The position numbers were made by a program, and so were the translations under genes. From NCBI GenBank assembly GCA_928724745.1, contig CAKMXJ010000002.1:744001-808000 (forward strand): 64,000 nt of DNA. The letters are read 5' to 3'. This DNA comes from Anthracocystis setariae. Its lineage: Eukaryota > Basidiomycota > Ustilaginomycetes > Ustilaginales > Ustilaginaceae. The notes beneath the pieces were generated by a model that was given only the letters and a program-made list of their open reading frames with translations, did no database searches and was not told where the DNA came from. Numbering within the stretch: position 1 is the first letter of the stretch; each line of letters begins with the position of its first letter. Below are positions 11,101 to 19,251 of the stretch, one piece after another.

Positions 11101-11402
11101 GACGACCTCCGCTGGCCGACTATGCGATCGATCCGAATGCCACTTTGGCAAAGGAGGCGTTTGAGAAGGAGGCGGCACAGGGTACGACTTATGCCAGCTT
11201 GTTCCTAGCCGCAGATGCAAGGTTTGTGAAGACGTTGCCGAAGCTGTTCTACGAGAGGAGAGTGCTGCATAGAGGGTTGCTGGCTATGGCGTGTCCAAAG
11301 TTGGACTGGGTCGATGGGTTGGTGGTGGAGGAGGAGGAGATCGAGCAGGCCGACGAGTTGGTTCAGAGTCATCGCTTTGATCGAACACCTACTGGCGCGT
11401 GA
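5130..11402 (+). CDS. NUD1: Nud1/Cdc11-type spindle pole body scaffold of the septation/mitotic exit network
   Basis: The protein is 2,090 residues. Family members anchor the septation-initiation or mitotic-exit kinase cascade at the spindle pole body through a C-terminal leucine-rich repeat domain. Here the C-terminal third (about 1540-1915) holds a continuous series of repeats of the LxxLDISGNQI / LRVLRVSGN type, including the LSMRQQ element characteristic of Nud1/Cdc11. The N-terminal ~1,500 residues are disordered, rich in Ser, Pro and Gln with many SP/TP sites. They contain short acidic-aromatic motifs (STVWDDSV, WMTDDLDESWPEED) that look like docking or activation motifs. The length is about double that of the yeast proteins, mostly disordered sequence. 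The ATG at 5130 is the first in frame; the next codon is also ATG. No introns are needed. Confidence 0.85.
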   Translation: MMEKEQPPSFVSVSAGAREQMSAGSSSSRPVSATNTATDASSYPRKPPSVDSNFSSVHGKTAGTPPNQVSDLEVDETMSTVWDDSVTDKTPPASAPPTHPVATTSAQPPAATSSRPGWMTDDLDESWPEEDQAEPATPTPNILVSTSKREPVARSNATAPERPRSPARPTPQQFPLTTPSMSSRPPILAAVTNALPDPAFSAARHQARRALLKGRASTAGAPTPRAGAASSTLQVGPTTPSLRLPSHQSRRGRLQSENAENDEGDSTIWSESESESEAGSAQDDFASARGSLAENSRVTNMHTAQQSRSEPQNTPRSPSATSDASAAKGTFIHKADADSLPPILRPVWQSPAKGQKKNMAALGGDMFTPMRLQTMFKTPTPPEKPVHNIMSALAADVTPFTVPDAPITEAKAAAKEGSGQPDQQPHQEQKASTFSNDGASAHPELPPQAAEVTTTRPANIALPSTPFTFQSPHASVQTLQVNRALVPSQSLHNIQSLHPQTLQANVLARPASAAADLGLHSPAIPASASNLLSGPPTPHTPMRLFKFNYDDAVTRAKLEQMVNYRTPAPAQQAPMAGDVERERKRLRLDLKPRKVVTGDLMQMPTLGDAGASQPQPEPQRPLEQQPPVDYVKESTNFMSALQDAVRIQSAGGDISPEWATEEEETSGSGTENRNQISFHQGKADTSGVSPSSPARRRRATGNSPRSGPSQRQHAREDVVPSVVEHGSPQRLSSRRLPPDSSFITESSSNDIPMSSTLKSRASLSRRIASQVKAAESPRKLLRRISAAAIAEDEVAQEFDVQEEQTGNAWEPVKPTDDAIAHRDQQIRQLEERIARRRQIYTPAKTRVETAAEPQTIQRPQLITLHEPTLEVIATQRQQAASDDSDAESDMDSFDMQGQQEGNTRRFQDGIVLYDSERIPDVPQLDPSRRLRNIASAVELRNREADRASLARAASLLALPAQQTLAGEGMDAPAKRGDRTASSNTLVDPSVARTVSGDVAAQLTLSDLGGKGATITRTGSLFNISRIPEQEVESLGRGKLVYNKELHRWEKMPRTRSSHDDLRAAAGSRNEEAEAGYYMPSSKTPIPAIPEASAEVSQSQDVFSESLEEQQVRAQAGVHTNSFQQRLENLSSTNLSAADGQVSDSSDPFRDFDSFGQSSHAPASVSGAVDEDDESTPRPVKSQLFVPSRDSRQQYGAKKTTAEATVPLGQPSPRNADSKPGPTHASNDAQNRPAGLAPRPLPTSTVPRSSSSLRNVVTYSPDSTVSSQQPTAEQHVIETDDQPADQQHESPPHNNRRIETQAAANTRARENAQLYATPDRRLANQNLVSTTPRASASSISTPRSILKQPAAFRGEAPERRNGVPPNVSVGSAGGGTPNRTISFVDPPLTSRAHKVGLATSLRVNDAGARTRAVADVEEEVGGAGSEDGRTQAISSALKVLADLTLGDDSVVVGAAAVSPAKMRDWDANRSHWSYRTLRRPRKTRHGSDEDADGSWLRDDETYDELHGYPDMTLLTDASFNFAHDKVLEAITDVEPWEPGWDELAAVNLSRRRLESCVRLKEFLPALEQVDLHDNELSYLTGIPASVRILNVSQNRLTSMASLGHLLHLEELDISGNQIDSLSHFGCLKHLHTLKADSNAISSLDGIDKIRSLVHVSLSGNQLRGINLATTEWAGLETLDVSHNQLISVRGLSLMRRLKSLNLDHNELNMVDLSPIMPRLRVLRVSGNVHLQSLDVAPAKRLRTLYADYCDLDRIDNLDHLQHLDNLSMRQQAEAAIGWPANQLRDVRRLFLSGNAFPQGISTSVTITDRKPTLPALAAQPALTQRLRFLNLVYLELSACQLMHLPEDLAEMAPNLRSLNLDHNLISTLPSLAGMQRLKRLSVVGCRIKKSKSLITAVRGLSELQVLDSRTNPCTLGLYAPIMAPSATPTHRNGAFDGEDARPDADPLGASWLPPIPNAQIVQPDRIAKQHRREAQAQREQLELLEKSHFHKRRPPLADYAIDPNATLAKEAFEKEAAQGTTYASLFLAADARFVKTLPKLFYERRVLHRGLLAMACPKLDWVDGLVVEEEEIEQADELVQSHRFDRTPTGA

Positions 11403-11971
11403 GACGGTGAATGTGCTTGGTCTTCATCGCGCTTGCTGTATTTGAATGAGCGGTCTTCGGACAATTCGCAATCTGATGGCTTTGTCATCATATCCTATCA
11501 CCATTTGCAATGTACCTCGTGCCTGTAGAAACGGCGTTTGCAGTGAGCAGTTGTTGGAAACTGGACTAGGATAGATGCTCTGAAGGACCATCCCGCGGGT
11601 GTTTTTTTTTTTCGAGGTTCCGAGGGAACCTTAAATCCGTTCGGTCTCCACTTTGGAATCCAACGAGATTTGGTGTCGCCGGTGAAACTTGTCTGACCGT
11701 CTTCTCTTGCCACCATCACCCATCGACATGGTTCTGCGCCGTTTCAGCTACGGTCAATTCACTGTGTCGTAGAACAATCAAATTGCTGCGCACGATCATT
11801 TCCAAGAATCGCCAGCTCTGGCTGAGCTCTCTCGAACACGTTGCCAAACCCAAGGTGGCTCGCACACTTGCCGCTACTTACACCTTCCCCTCAAACACGA
11901 TCATCTTCCAGCCGAAGACTATCAAGCATTTTCAGGCTTCTCCGGCATACCAACGCTACTTCTCATACAAC
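11403..11971. other. Intergenic: NUD1 3' region and hemerythrin-gene leader
   Basis: It contains a T-rich tract near 11600, a perfect 7-bp inverted repeat (11615-11631), and a 14-codon upstream reading frame beginning with the ATG at 11728 and ending at 11772. The hemerythrin frame itself is open upstream but lacks an ATG. Confidence 0.55.
11615..11631. repeat. Short perfect inverted repeat
   Basis: AGGTTCC and GGAACCT are separated by GAG. It could be a dimeric factor site or a small hairpin; no function is known. Confidence 0.4.
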
Positions 11972-12505
11972 ATGGGTGGAGCTGATCCCTGGGACTGCCT
12001 CTACCACGGCATGCTGCCGTTTCATGAAGGCTTTCGCCACACGATCTCGCAGATCTCAACCCTCCTCCCGCTCACCTCCCCCTCCTCGCCATCCAAAAAC
12101 AAGATCCAATCCCTTGGAAACCTTCTCTACCTCTGCAACAACCTCTGCCACCATCTGGAAACCCATCACACCATCGAGGAGCGTTTCATCTTCCCCATTC
12201 TCGCCAAGAAACTACCCCAATTCGGTCACTCGAGTCAACACACCAACGAACACGCACAGATGCACAAGACCATCGATAATCTCGAAACATACGTCACGCA
12301 AGTCAGCAGCAACCTCAGAGGTGGAAAAGTCAAGAGTGTCGAAGAGTTACCGCAGGTGTATGATTATGACAAGATGGACAAGCTCGTGAGCGAGTTGAAG
12401 GCAACCTTGTTGCCACATTTAGAGGCCGAGGAGGCGAGTCTCCGAGCGCCAGTGGTTAAGGCCGCCGGATTCGAGTTGAGTCAGATTAGAAATCTCATTC
12501 GATAA
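11972..12505 (+). CDS. Hemerythrin-like (HHE domain) protein
   Basis: This 177-residue protein is made almost entirely of an HHE cation-binding four-helix bundle. Candidate iron ligands are H18 in LPFHEGFRH, the HHLETHHTIEE segment (H61, H65/H66, E69/E70), a HTNEHAQMH block and the late LLPHLEAEE motif. Domains of this type bind a di-iron centre and are linked to oxygen, iron or redox sensing; the specific role of the fungal proteins is not established. The start is the ATG at 11972 before GGADPWD. The frame is open for over 60 codons upstream without an ATG, so a missed upstream exon is possible but not needed. It converges on the next gene with a 105-bp gap. Confidence 0.8.
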   Translation: MGGADPWDCLYHGMLPFHEGFRHTISQISTLLPLTSPSSPSKNKIQSLGNLLYLCNNLCHHLETHHTIEERFIFPILAKKLPQFGHSSQHTNEHAQMHKTIDNLETYVTQVSSNLRGGKVKSVEELPQVYDYDKMDKLVSELKATLLPHLEAEEASLRAPVVKAAGFELSQIRNLIR

Positions 12506-12610
12506 GCTTTGCTGCTTGCTAGATGGACGGAATGTAAAGTAGACTTGGACAGGATGTTTTGGTAGGATAGATGGTTGTCTTGGGTATAAATTTGAATGTG
12601 AAGATACTGG

Positions 12611-14044
12611 TTACAATGTGCGGACGCTTCGAGGACCAGCTTGTGCATCATCGTCCTCGTTTGTGTCGAGTTCTCCAGCCCACTCGTGCGCTTCAGCATC
12701 TGGTGTCGTCTGTAAACGTGCCTCGTACTCGCGCATGTACTTGGGAAACTTTTCGAAGACGACGAGGAGACCGCTCTTCTTGGCAAATACCACCTTTGTC
12801 AAGGCCACACCGATCTCTTCTGGTACCACGGTCCATCCTCTCTGCTCTCCTTGGTCCCCCTTGAGGGGCTGGAGTAGACCGTCAAAGAGAAGATCATCTT
12901 CATCGACGAACCCTGCTTCCTCTTTGTATCCATCGTTGAGAGCGGGATGGATCCAATCGGAGGGGATTACGCGATGTTCTACAATGATGGATCTGGCCAC
13001 TTCCAACCGTCTTGCTCGTGGAACAGCCTGGATGGCCGACACCACAGCTGCTTTTGCTACCACTTGCAACGCCTGCAGACTGGCAACACTCGCACGATTC
13101 TGTGATCGAAGGGACGCCGCGTAGGAGGAAAGCTCGTTGGCGAGAGCCAAAAGGACACGCCACATTTGGCCACGAGCCGCTAAGAACAGCGTGTGCGCCT
13201 CGATAGCAGTGCGATACAGGCCGAACTCAAGTGCAATGTCGCCAGCTGTCAGTGCAAGACCATGCGTCACAGTCCAGTTCTGAAGAGCGACCTTTTCGAG
13301 GTCCACGTGAGGCTTTTCGGGGCTGTCCGAGGTGCGAATCACCATGCCCGAGTAGCCGGAGCGCGTATCACCGGCGCCCACGCGCACTTCGCGCATGGAG
13401 AACGCGAGAAAGCCTTTTGCAAGGGTCCGAAGCGTAACGTTTGCCAGTCTGAAGCCAGCATTTTGATCCAAGATCCAGGTGGGCACCGTTAGCGTGGAGG
13501 GTGAGGGCGAGGAGGAGGTGCGGAGGAGAGTCAGGAGCGAGCGAATGCCGCTATCGATAATGTCCTTGATGACGCCCCAGTTCTTGCTCAATTCGCGCTC
13601 CTGCTTGGACCGACGAAGAGCAAGCTGAGTGCTATCTAGCTCCTCCGGCCTGCTATCAGTAGCATCGAAATCAAAGTCGATCCCCATAGAGACGGCAAAT
13701 GACGTGACGTAGGAAAGGCACAGCTCGAAGTAGCCTTGGGTGTAGAGGTAGTTGACCGTCCATTCTTGGTTGATCGATCCGGTCCTGTCTTTCCTTCTAG
13801 CAGCTACAAGCTCCTCAGGGCTGGGAATTTGGTAGGTTGCGGGATCAAAGAGGGTGGAAGGGCCAGAAGAATCGCAAGGAGGGGCGACGAACCAGGTGGG
13901 GCTGTCGATCTTGGCCGTGTACTCTGCTTTGGCCTTCTCGAAAAGCGCCTTGAGCTTGGCAGCGCGAGGATCGCCGTTGCCTCTTTCTTCGATATCGAGC
14001 TCGTCAAGCAGGCCGTCGAGGGCCGAAAGGTCGTGCTCTACCAT
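12611..14044 (-). CDS. Conserved-looking protein of unknown function (477 aa)
   Basis: I do not recognise a family. The frame is intact from the ATG at 14044 to the TAA at 12611 and has strong coding character. The N-terminus is acidic (LDGLLDELDIEER), followed by a charged helix and a segment with WFVAPPCD and NYLYTQGYFELCLSYV. The middle is rich in Leu/Ala helices that could form a TPR-like or all-alpha fold (about 100-360). The C-terminal ~30 residues are acidic and disordered (TNEDDDAQAG). No signal peptide or membrane segment is evident, so it is probably soluble and intracellular. It is divergent from ADP1 across 470 bp. Confidence 0.75.
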   Translation of the reverse strand: MVEHDLSALDGLLDELDIEERGNGDPRAAKLKALFEKAKAEYTAKIDSPTWFVAPPCDSSGPSTLFDPATYQIPSPEELVAARRKDRTGSINQEWTVNYLYTQGYFELCLSYVTSFAVSMGIDFDFDATDSRPEELDSTQLALRRSKQERELSKNWGVIKDIIDSGIRSLLTLLRTSSSPSPSTLTVPTWILDQNAGFRLANVTLRTLAKGFLAFSMREVRVGAGDTRSGYSGMVIRTSDSPEKPHVDLEKVALQNWTVTHGLALTAGDIALEFGLYRTAIEAHTLFLAARGQMWRVLLALANELSSYAASLRSQNRASVASLQALQVVAKAAVVSAIQAVPRARRLEVARSIIVEHRVIPSDWIHPALNDGYKEEAGFVDEDDLLFDGLLQPLKGDQGEQRGWTVVPEEIGVALTKVVFAKKSGLLVVFEKFPKYMREYEARLQTTPDAEAHEWAGELDTNEDDDAQAGPRSVRTL

Positions 14045-14514
14045 CGTTGCTTAACACGCTGCAACCGCAGGGTGAATCTAGATATGCGTGGGACTTGAAA
14101 AGGCCGTTCATGAGAGTTGCTTCGCATCTCTTCTTCTTGAATTCGGCATTCAAAAAAAAACCATCACCGATTTAACGCAAATTCCAACAGATGCAAATCG
14201 CGATCTGGCTTCGCCTCCACAAAAGTGAGTTTATGATTTTATTATTTTGTTGTGCATTCACCGATTGCCACGGCTGCGCGCAGCGAAACGCTGTTCTGGC
14301 TCGTGCGGAGGGAGAGCACATGCTGCTGCCGCATCAAGCCGCGAGAGCACACACTTCGGTGCAGCCGAGGATCAGCAGCTAAGGGTCCACTTGGCATCCT
14401 TTGGTTTCAGGCGTTCATCCAGGACTCAGCCTTTTACTCCCACCTTTGCCATCCACTCGTCCACCGTTCTCATCCGTCGTCCACATCTGTGCCTCGACGC
14501 TACTTTTGTCCAAA
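14045..14514. other. Divergent intergenic region between the 477-aa gene and ADP1
   Basis: It probably holds both promoters. A short A-run lies near 14152-14161, and there are no convincing extra genes. Confidence 0.55.
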
Positions 14515-17500
14515 ATGGCAAGGCAACGGCAGTGTCGAGATCTGGCGCTGCGGCTCGTAGTCACCTTTCTCTGGACTCTTCTGGCCTGCATCACTCTCTC
14601 AACGACAGCATCTGCATCCAACAATGTTCGCGGAATGGCACCGTCGCTGGAAAAGAGGTACCTTCAAACGTATCAATCCATCTTCAGCAATGCATCCGCT
14701 TTGCCTGGCGATCGACCGCCAAATTGTCCTCCGTGCCCAGAGCCAAACTGCTTCAACTGCCAACTTCCAGCCAACGAATGCTATCAGTTCGGCGAATGCA
14801 ACGAGTACGACGGTCTTTGTTCTTGTCCCACTGGGTTTGGCGGTCCTGACTGTCTTTCTCCTCTCTGCGGCTCACCAGCTGATGGTACTAAGCGTTTCCC
14901 CAAGGGCGAGCCCGGTGACGACAAGTCCTGCGGCTGCTCGGATGGCTGGCAGGGGCTCAACTGCAACGTCTGCAAGAACGATGCCGCCTGCTCCAACTTC
15001 ATGCTCGGCGGTGAACGTCTAGGCGAGAACGGTACTTGCTATGATGGCGGGGCTACCATTCAGCAGAGTTTCCAAGAATGCGATGTTACAAACAAGAAGA
15101 TCGTCGATATGCTTCCTGACCGTCCGCCCCAGGTCACCTTCAGCTGCGATAAAAGCGATGCCAGCTGCAACTTCCAGTTCTGGATTGGAGGCAGGGAATC
15201 GTTCTACTGCGGCTTGGAGGACTGCGATGAGTCGATAGAGCTAGGTCAAACGTCAAACCGAACCTCGCATGATTGCAAGAAGGTCTCATGCAAGTGTATT
15301 CCTGATCGAATGCTGTGCGGAGAGTCAGGCAGTATCGACATTTCCGACTTCCTGACAGAGGAGATCAAAGGACCCGGCAAGATGTCCTGCAAGACCGAAA
15401 GCGATGGCGTACGCAAGTGCCGCTTCGAGGAGCCCGGTATGAACGGTCTCATCTCGGACGTCTTTGGAGATGAAGCTATCTTCATCACGTGCAGGTCCGG
15501 AGAGTGTATCCACTTCAGTCAGGTACCGGGTTACCAGTCACCTGTTACGCCAGAAAAGCCTATGACTTGGGTTATCATCAGTGCCGTCGCTGCCATCCTG
15601 ATCGTCATTCTCGCAGTCAGTCTGCTGTGGATGCTTGGCAGGCACTACAAGGAGGACGGAGTCAACGGCGTCCGTCTTCCGCAAGAAGAGGCGGACTTGA
15701 TGAAAGATCATATCCCGGCAGAGTTACATTGGGAGGACGTAGGCTACCGCATCGGATCCAAGGCCCTTCTCGATGGGATAACTGGATCTGTCAAGCCAGG
15801 CGAAGTCATGGCGATCGTCGGTGCTAGTGGTGCGGGTAAAACCACTTTCCTCGACATTCTGGCCCGACGCGAGAAACGCGGCACCACCTCGGGCACGGTT
15901 CTCATCAATGGCAGGAAGATGTCGAATCAGGAGTACAAGCGTGTCGTTGGTTTTGTCGACCAAGAGGACTTGCTCATGGAGACACTAACGGTGTACGAGA
16001 CCGTCCTCTACTCGGCGCTTCTTCGTCTGCCAAGAGACATGTCGCTCGAAGCAAAGAAGTTCCGCACCCTCGAGACAATGCAAGAGCTCGGCATCCTCGG
16101 CATCAAGGACAGCCGCATCGGAGGCTCAGGCTTCACTGCTGGTGGAAGCAAGGAGGGCCGTGGTATTAGCGGCGGTGAGAAGCGACGTGTATCGATTGCT
16201 TGCGAGCTTGTCACCAGCCCAAGCATCTTGTTCTGCGACGAACCCACCTCGGGTCTCGATGCCTACAATGCCTTCAACGTCGTTCAGTCCCTTGTCACGT
16301 TGGCAAAGACCTACAAGCGCACAGTCATCTTTTCGATTCATCAGCCTCGCTCGAACATTGTTGCGCTCTTTGACAAGCTTCTGCTGCTGGCAGAGGGACG
16401 CGTAGTCTACTCAGGCCCATTCAACCGATGCAGCGACTATTTCGACCAAGTCGGTCATCCTTGCCCACCCGGATTCAACATCGCCGACTTCCTCATCGAT
16501 TTGACGGCAAAGCGAAACTTTGGCCAGGATCAAGAGACCCCCGAGGAGGACGTCGAGGGTGGTAACAACCATCGTCGTAACGACACGAGCATCGTCAGCA
16601 CCGGTACCAACTCGAGGGACGAATCTACCGAGCTTAGGACGCGACCCAACTCCATCAATGGTGACTCTGGAAGTCTGCGTAAGAGAACCAGCCGGCTGGC
16701 AAACGGTCTGCGCAGTACATTTGCCAATGGCCAAGCGGATGGCTCTGATGTCTGGATGCCGGCTCTGAGCAGCGGAAAGCTGGTGCACCTCGTCAATTCG
16801 TTTGCAGAATCTGATATCTCACAAGCCACGAAATACGAACTGGATGCCTTCCTGGGTCGTCGCCCTGAAGGCGTCGTTAACGATCTCGCCGACCTCGCCA
16901 ACGAAAGCTCGCTGCTGCGCTCGTACAAGAAAGCCAGCCTCTGGACGCAGTTCAAGATCCTCTCAGGGAGGGCGTTCAAGAACCTCTACCGTGACCCGAT
17001 CCTGATGTTCGCGCATTTTGGGCTGGCGATCGTACTCGCGCTCTTCTGTGGCGTGCTGTACAACGGCATCACGAACGACATTGCAGGATTCCAGAACCGA
17101 TTGGGACTGTTCTTCTTCATCCTCTCTCTGTTTGGGTTCTCGTGTCTCACGTCGTTGGGCGTGTTTGCCAACGAACGCGCTTTGTTCGTGCGCGAGCGAA
17201 GCAACGGCTACTACTCACCGCTGACGTATTTCACTTCCAAGCTGCTATTCGATATCCTGCCGTTGCGAGTGGTGCCGCCGTTTCTGTTTGGCGGATGCGT
17301 CTACTTCCTGGTCGGGCTCGTGCCTGGAGTGGCCGAGTTCTGGAAATTCATCCTAACCCTGGTCCTCTTCTCGCTCTCGGCATCGTCTGCGGTGTTCTTT
17401 ATCTCGATCGCAGTGCAAGACACGGGCCTGGCCAATCTGGTTGGCAGTCTGACCATGCTCTTCTCGCTCCTCTTTGCAGGACTGTTGATCAATCGGGACA

Positions 17501-17772
17501 GGATCCCGGTGGGGCTCCGATGGCTGCAGCATCTGAGTTTCTTCCACGCCGCTTACGAGGCGCTCATCGTCAACGAGTTGAGGAATCTCAGTCTCAAGGA
17601 ACACAAGTACGGCATCGATATAGAGGTACCTGCGGCGAGCATTATTAGTAGCTTTGGTTTCAACAGTCAGGCCTTCTGGTGGCCGGATATCATCACGCTC
17701 GTTGCGCTCTTTGTTGGGTTTACCGCGGCCAGCCTCGTCTGGTTGGTCGTGTTTGTACGCGAGAGGAAGTAG
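14515..17772 (+). CDS. ADP1: Adp1-type ABC transporter (ABCG half-size, Cys-rich N-terminal domain)
   Basis: This 1,085-residue protein matches the length and layout of yeast Adp1. The ATG at 14515 opens a signal-type hydrophobic segment. A luminal or extracellular Cys-rich, EGF-like region follows (about 65-270; CPPCPEPNCFNC, CSCPTGFGGPDC). A single membrane span lies at about 355-380. The nucleotide-binding domain carries Walker A GASGAGKTT (about 436-444), signature ISGGEKRRVSI (about 551) and Walker B LFCDEPTSGLD (about 572), with the switch His in IFSIHQPRS. A Ser/Thr-rich linker leads to the C-terminal ABC2 membrane domain (about 820-1,080) with about six spans. Substrate unknown. All ATPase motifs look intact. 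The gene is convergent with URC4, 75 bp apart. Confidence 0.88.
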   Translation: MARQRQCRDLALRLVVTFLWTLLACITLSTTASASNNVRGMAPSLEKRYLQTYQSIFSNASALPGDRPPNCPPCPEPNCFNCQLPANECYQFGECNEYDGLCSCPTGFGGPDCLSPLCGSPADGTKRFPKGEPGDDKSCGCSDGWQGLNCNVCKNDAACSNFMLGGERLGENGTCYDGGATIQQSFQECDVTNKKIVDMLPDRPPQVTFSCDKSDASCNFQFWIGGRESFYCGLEDCDESIELGQTSNRTSHDCKKVSCKCIPDRMLCGESGSIDISDFLTEEIKGPGKMSCKTESDGVRKCRFEEPGMNGLISDVFGDEAIFITCRSGECIHFSQVPGYQSPVTPEKPMTWVIISAVAAILIVILAVSLLWMLGRHYKEDGVNGVRLPQEEADLMKDHIPAELHWEDVGYRIGSKALLDGITGSVKPGEVMAIVGASGAGKTTFLDILARREKRGTTSGTVLINGRKMSNQEYKRVVGFVDQEDLLMETLTVYETVLYSALLRLPRDMSLEAKKFRTLETMQELGILGIKDSRIGGSGFTAGGSKEGRGISGGEKRRVSIACELVTSPSILFCDEPTSGLDAYNAFNVVQSLVTLAKTYKRTVIFSIHQPRSNIVALFDKLLLLAEGRVVYSGPFNRCSDYFDQVGHPCPPGFNIADFLIDLTAKRNFGQDQETPEEDVEGGNNHRRNDTSIVSTGTNSRDESTELRTRPNSINGDSGSLRKRTSRLANGLRSTFANGQADGSDVWMPALSSGKLVHLVNSFAESDISQATKYELDAFLGRRPEGVVNDLADLANESSLLRSYKKASLWTQFKILSGRAFKNLYRDPILMFAHFGLAIVLALFCGVLYNGITNDIAGFQNRLGLFFFILSLFGFSCLTSLGVFANERALFVRERSNGYYSPLTYFTSKLLFDILPLRVVPPFLFGGCVYFLVGLVPGVAEFWKFILTLVLFSLSASSAVFFISIAVQDTGLANLVGSLTMLFSLLFAGLLINRDRIPVGLRWLQHLSFFHAAYEALIVNELRNLSLKEHKYGIDIEVPAASIISSFGFNSQAFWWPDIITLVALFVGFTAASLVWLVVFVRERK

Positions 17773-17819
17773 GTCAATTTCTTCTGTATTTTGTGGGCCA
17801 AATTGCGAAGTTGGGCCCC

Positions 17820-17833
17820 GGGGGGGGGGGGGG
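17820..17833. repeat. G14 homopolymer
   Basis: Fourteen consecutive G follow CCCC in the short gap between two convergent genes. It is a likely length-polymorphic or sequencing-error-prone site. Confidence 0.9.
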
Positions 17834-17847
17834 TTTTTACATAGAAT

Positions 17848-19251
17848 TCAAAACACGGTGCCGTCGGAAAGCACGTTGATGGGAGGGCCACCGTCGTTTC
17901 GTTTGTGATTTGCGATTTCTCGACCTGCCTTCCAGGTGGCTGCCTCGAGCACCTGTTTCAAATCGAGTTGGTGCGGGAGCAGGTTGAGTTTGGTGCGAAT
18001 GGTATTGGCCTGTCTGTCGAGGAGGATGACTGTAAGGGCTCGCCATTCGACGATGGCAGGGTGGTCGGCTGCGATGGCGGGGATTGCGTTATCTACCGAT
18101 GCGGCGGCGGCGAACAGTGTAGGTTTCGGGGTGAGAACGCCGAGATCGACAAACAGACCGCCGTTTCGGTATTCGGGAAGACCGGTACCGAGGTGTGTAT
18201 CGATAAACTTCCAGTTGAGCGTCTTTTCCATGGCTTCGAGCAACGAGTAGTTGAGCCATTGCGAGAGTTTGTGGAAGGGCACCAAGGTTTCATGAGTCTG
18301 GACGGTGACGTTGGTGTTGTTGAGGTGGGCGAGGGTTGAGTTGGGCCAGACATCGCCCATTGCGATTCCATCGAGGTGGGTTCGACTTGCGGGCCAGATG
18401 GGCGCAAGGCCGTACATGAGAGCTTCCCAGAGGGTGGGGACAGACACTTGGGTGACTCCATTGACGGTCTTAGTAGACGGGTGGGTGGCGAGGTAGTCGA
18501 CGAGAAAACCAGGTCGTCGCTGCGATGCTGAAATCGACGCAGAGGGACCAACGAAGAAGCCGAACTTATCCGCCTCGACCGCTTCGCCAAGCTTGATCAG
18601 CAGATTCGCACGACCCTCCAAACCCGTCATGGGATTCTCCTCCGGATGCACCTGCATATCAATCGCCAGCATATCCGTCGACAGATTCTTCAACCCCGCT
18701 GCATCCACCTTGTGATTACCATCGGGCGAATCTTCGGCACTGGCTTCGCCACAGAAACGACCATCCATGAACATGTCCAAACTTGCCACGGCCAGCCCTT
18801 CGGACCGACCATAGCGCAGTCCGGTTTTCTTCTCCTCGTACTGCCACTTTGGTCCTGCACCCGCGTCGAGCAGCACCGAGACCATGAACAGGTCGACGAG
18901 TCTACGCGCTGCTTCGATGGGTGGTACTTTGGGTGTGTCTCCCGGGGACGAGGCACGAACGCCAGCCCAGTCGGACAGAAGGGTGGTGACACGAGGGATG
19001 CCTCCTACGTCGAAGTGACGCCATCGACCATGCGGTGGAATGGACGCATAGTTGTTGCCGTAGTCCCGCTGGATGATGTTGATGCAGTAGTCGGCGACCG
19101 CATCTTCTTTCGACGAGTCGTATGAAAAGTACTCGAGTCCACCAGCAGATGCGGCCGCTTCAAAGATCTTGGAACATCGTTCGCGGATCGCCGGAAGCGT
19201 GCGCAGGTAGGCCACCGCCGGAGAGACAGTGGAAGAAGGAGAGGTCGTCAT
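17848..19251 (-). CDS. URC4: Urc4-type DUF1688 protein, uracil catabolism
   Basis: Urc4 is one of the proteins of the fungal URC pathway for degrading uracil as a nitrogen source; its biochemical step is not settled. The conserved DUF1688 start YLRTLPAIRERC is followed by IPPHGRWRHFDVGG, RLVDLFMVSVLLDAGAG and GRSEGLAVASLDMF, and the domain fills the protein to its end. I chose the ATG at 19251 (467 residues), which puts the conserved domain about 16 residues in. An earlier ATG at 19521 in the same frame would add 90 residues of low-complexity, pyrimidine-derived sequence and is less likely. Convergent with ADP1. Confidence 0.87.
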   Translation of the reverse strand: MTTSPSSTVSPAVAYLRTLPAIRERCSKIFEAAASAGGLEYFSYDSSKEDAVADYCINIIQRDYGNNYASIPPHGRWRHFDVGGIPRVTTLLSDWAGVRASSPGDTPKVPPIEAARRLVDLFMVSVLLDAGAGPKWQYEEKKTGLRYGRSEGLAVASLDMFMDGRFCGEASAEDSPDGNHKVDAAGLKNLSTDMLAIDMQVHPEENPMTGLEGRANLLIKLGEAVEADKFGFFVGPSASISASQRRPGFLVDYLATHPSTKTVNGVTQVSVPTLWEALMYGLAPIWPASRTHLDGIAMGDVWPNSTLAHLNNTNVTVQTHETLVPFHKLSQWLNYSLLEAMEKTLNWKFIDTHLGTGLPEYRNGGLFVDLGVLTPKPTLFAAAASVDNAIPAIAADHPAIVEWRALTVILLDRQANTIRTKLNLLPHQLDLKQVLEAATWKAGREIANHKRNDGGPPINVLSDGTVF

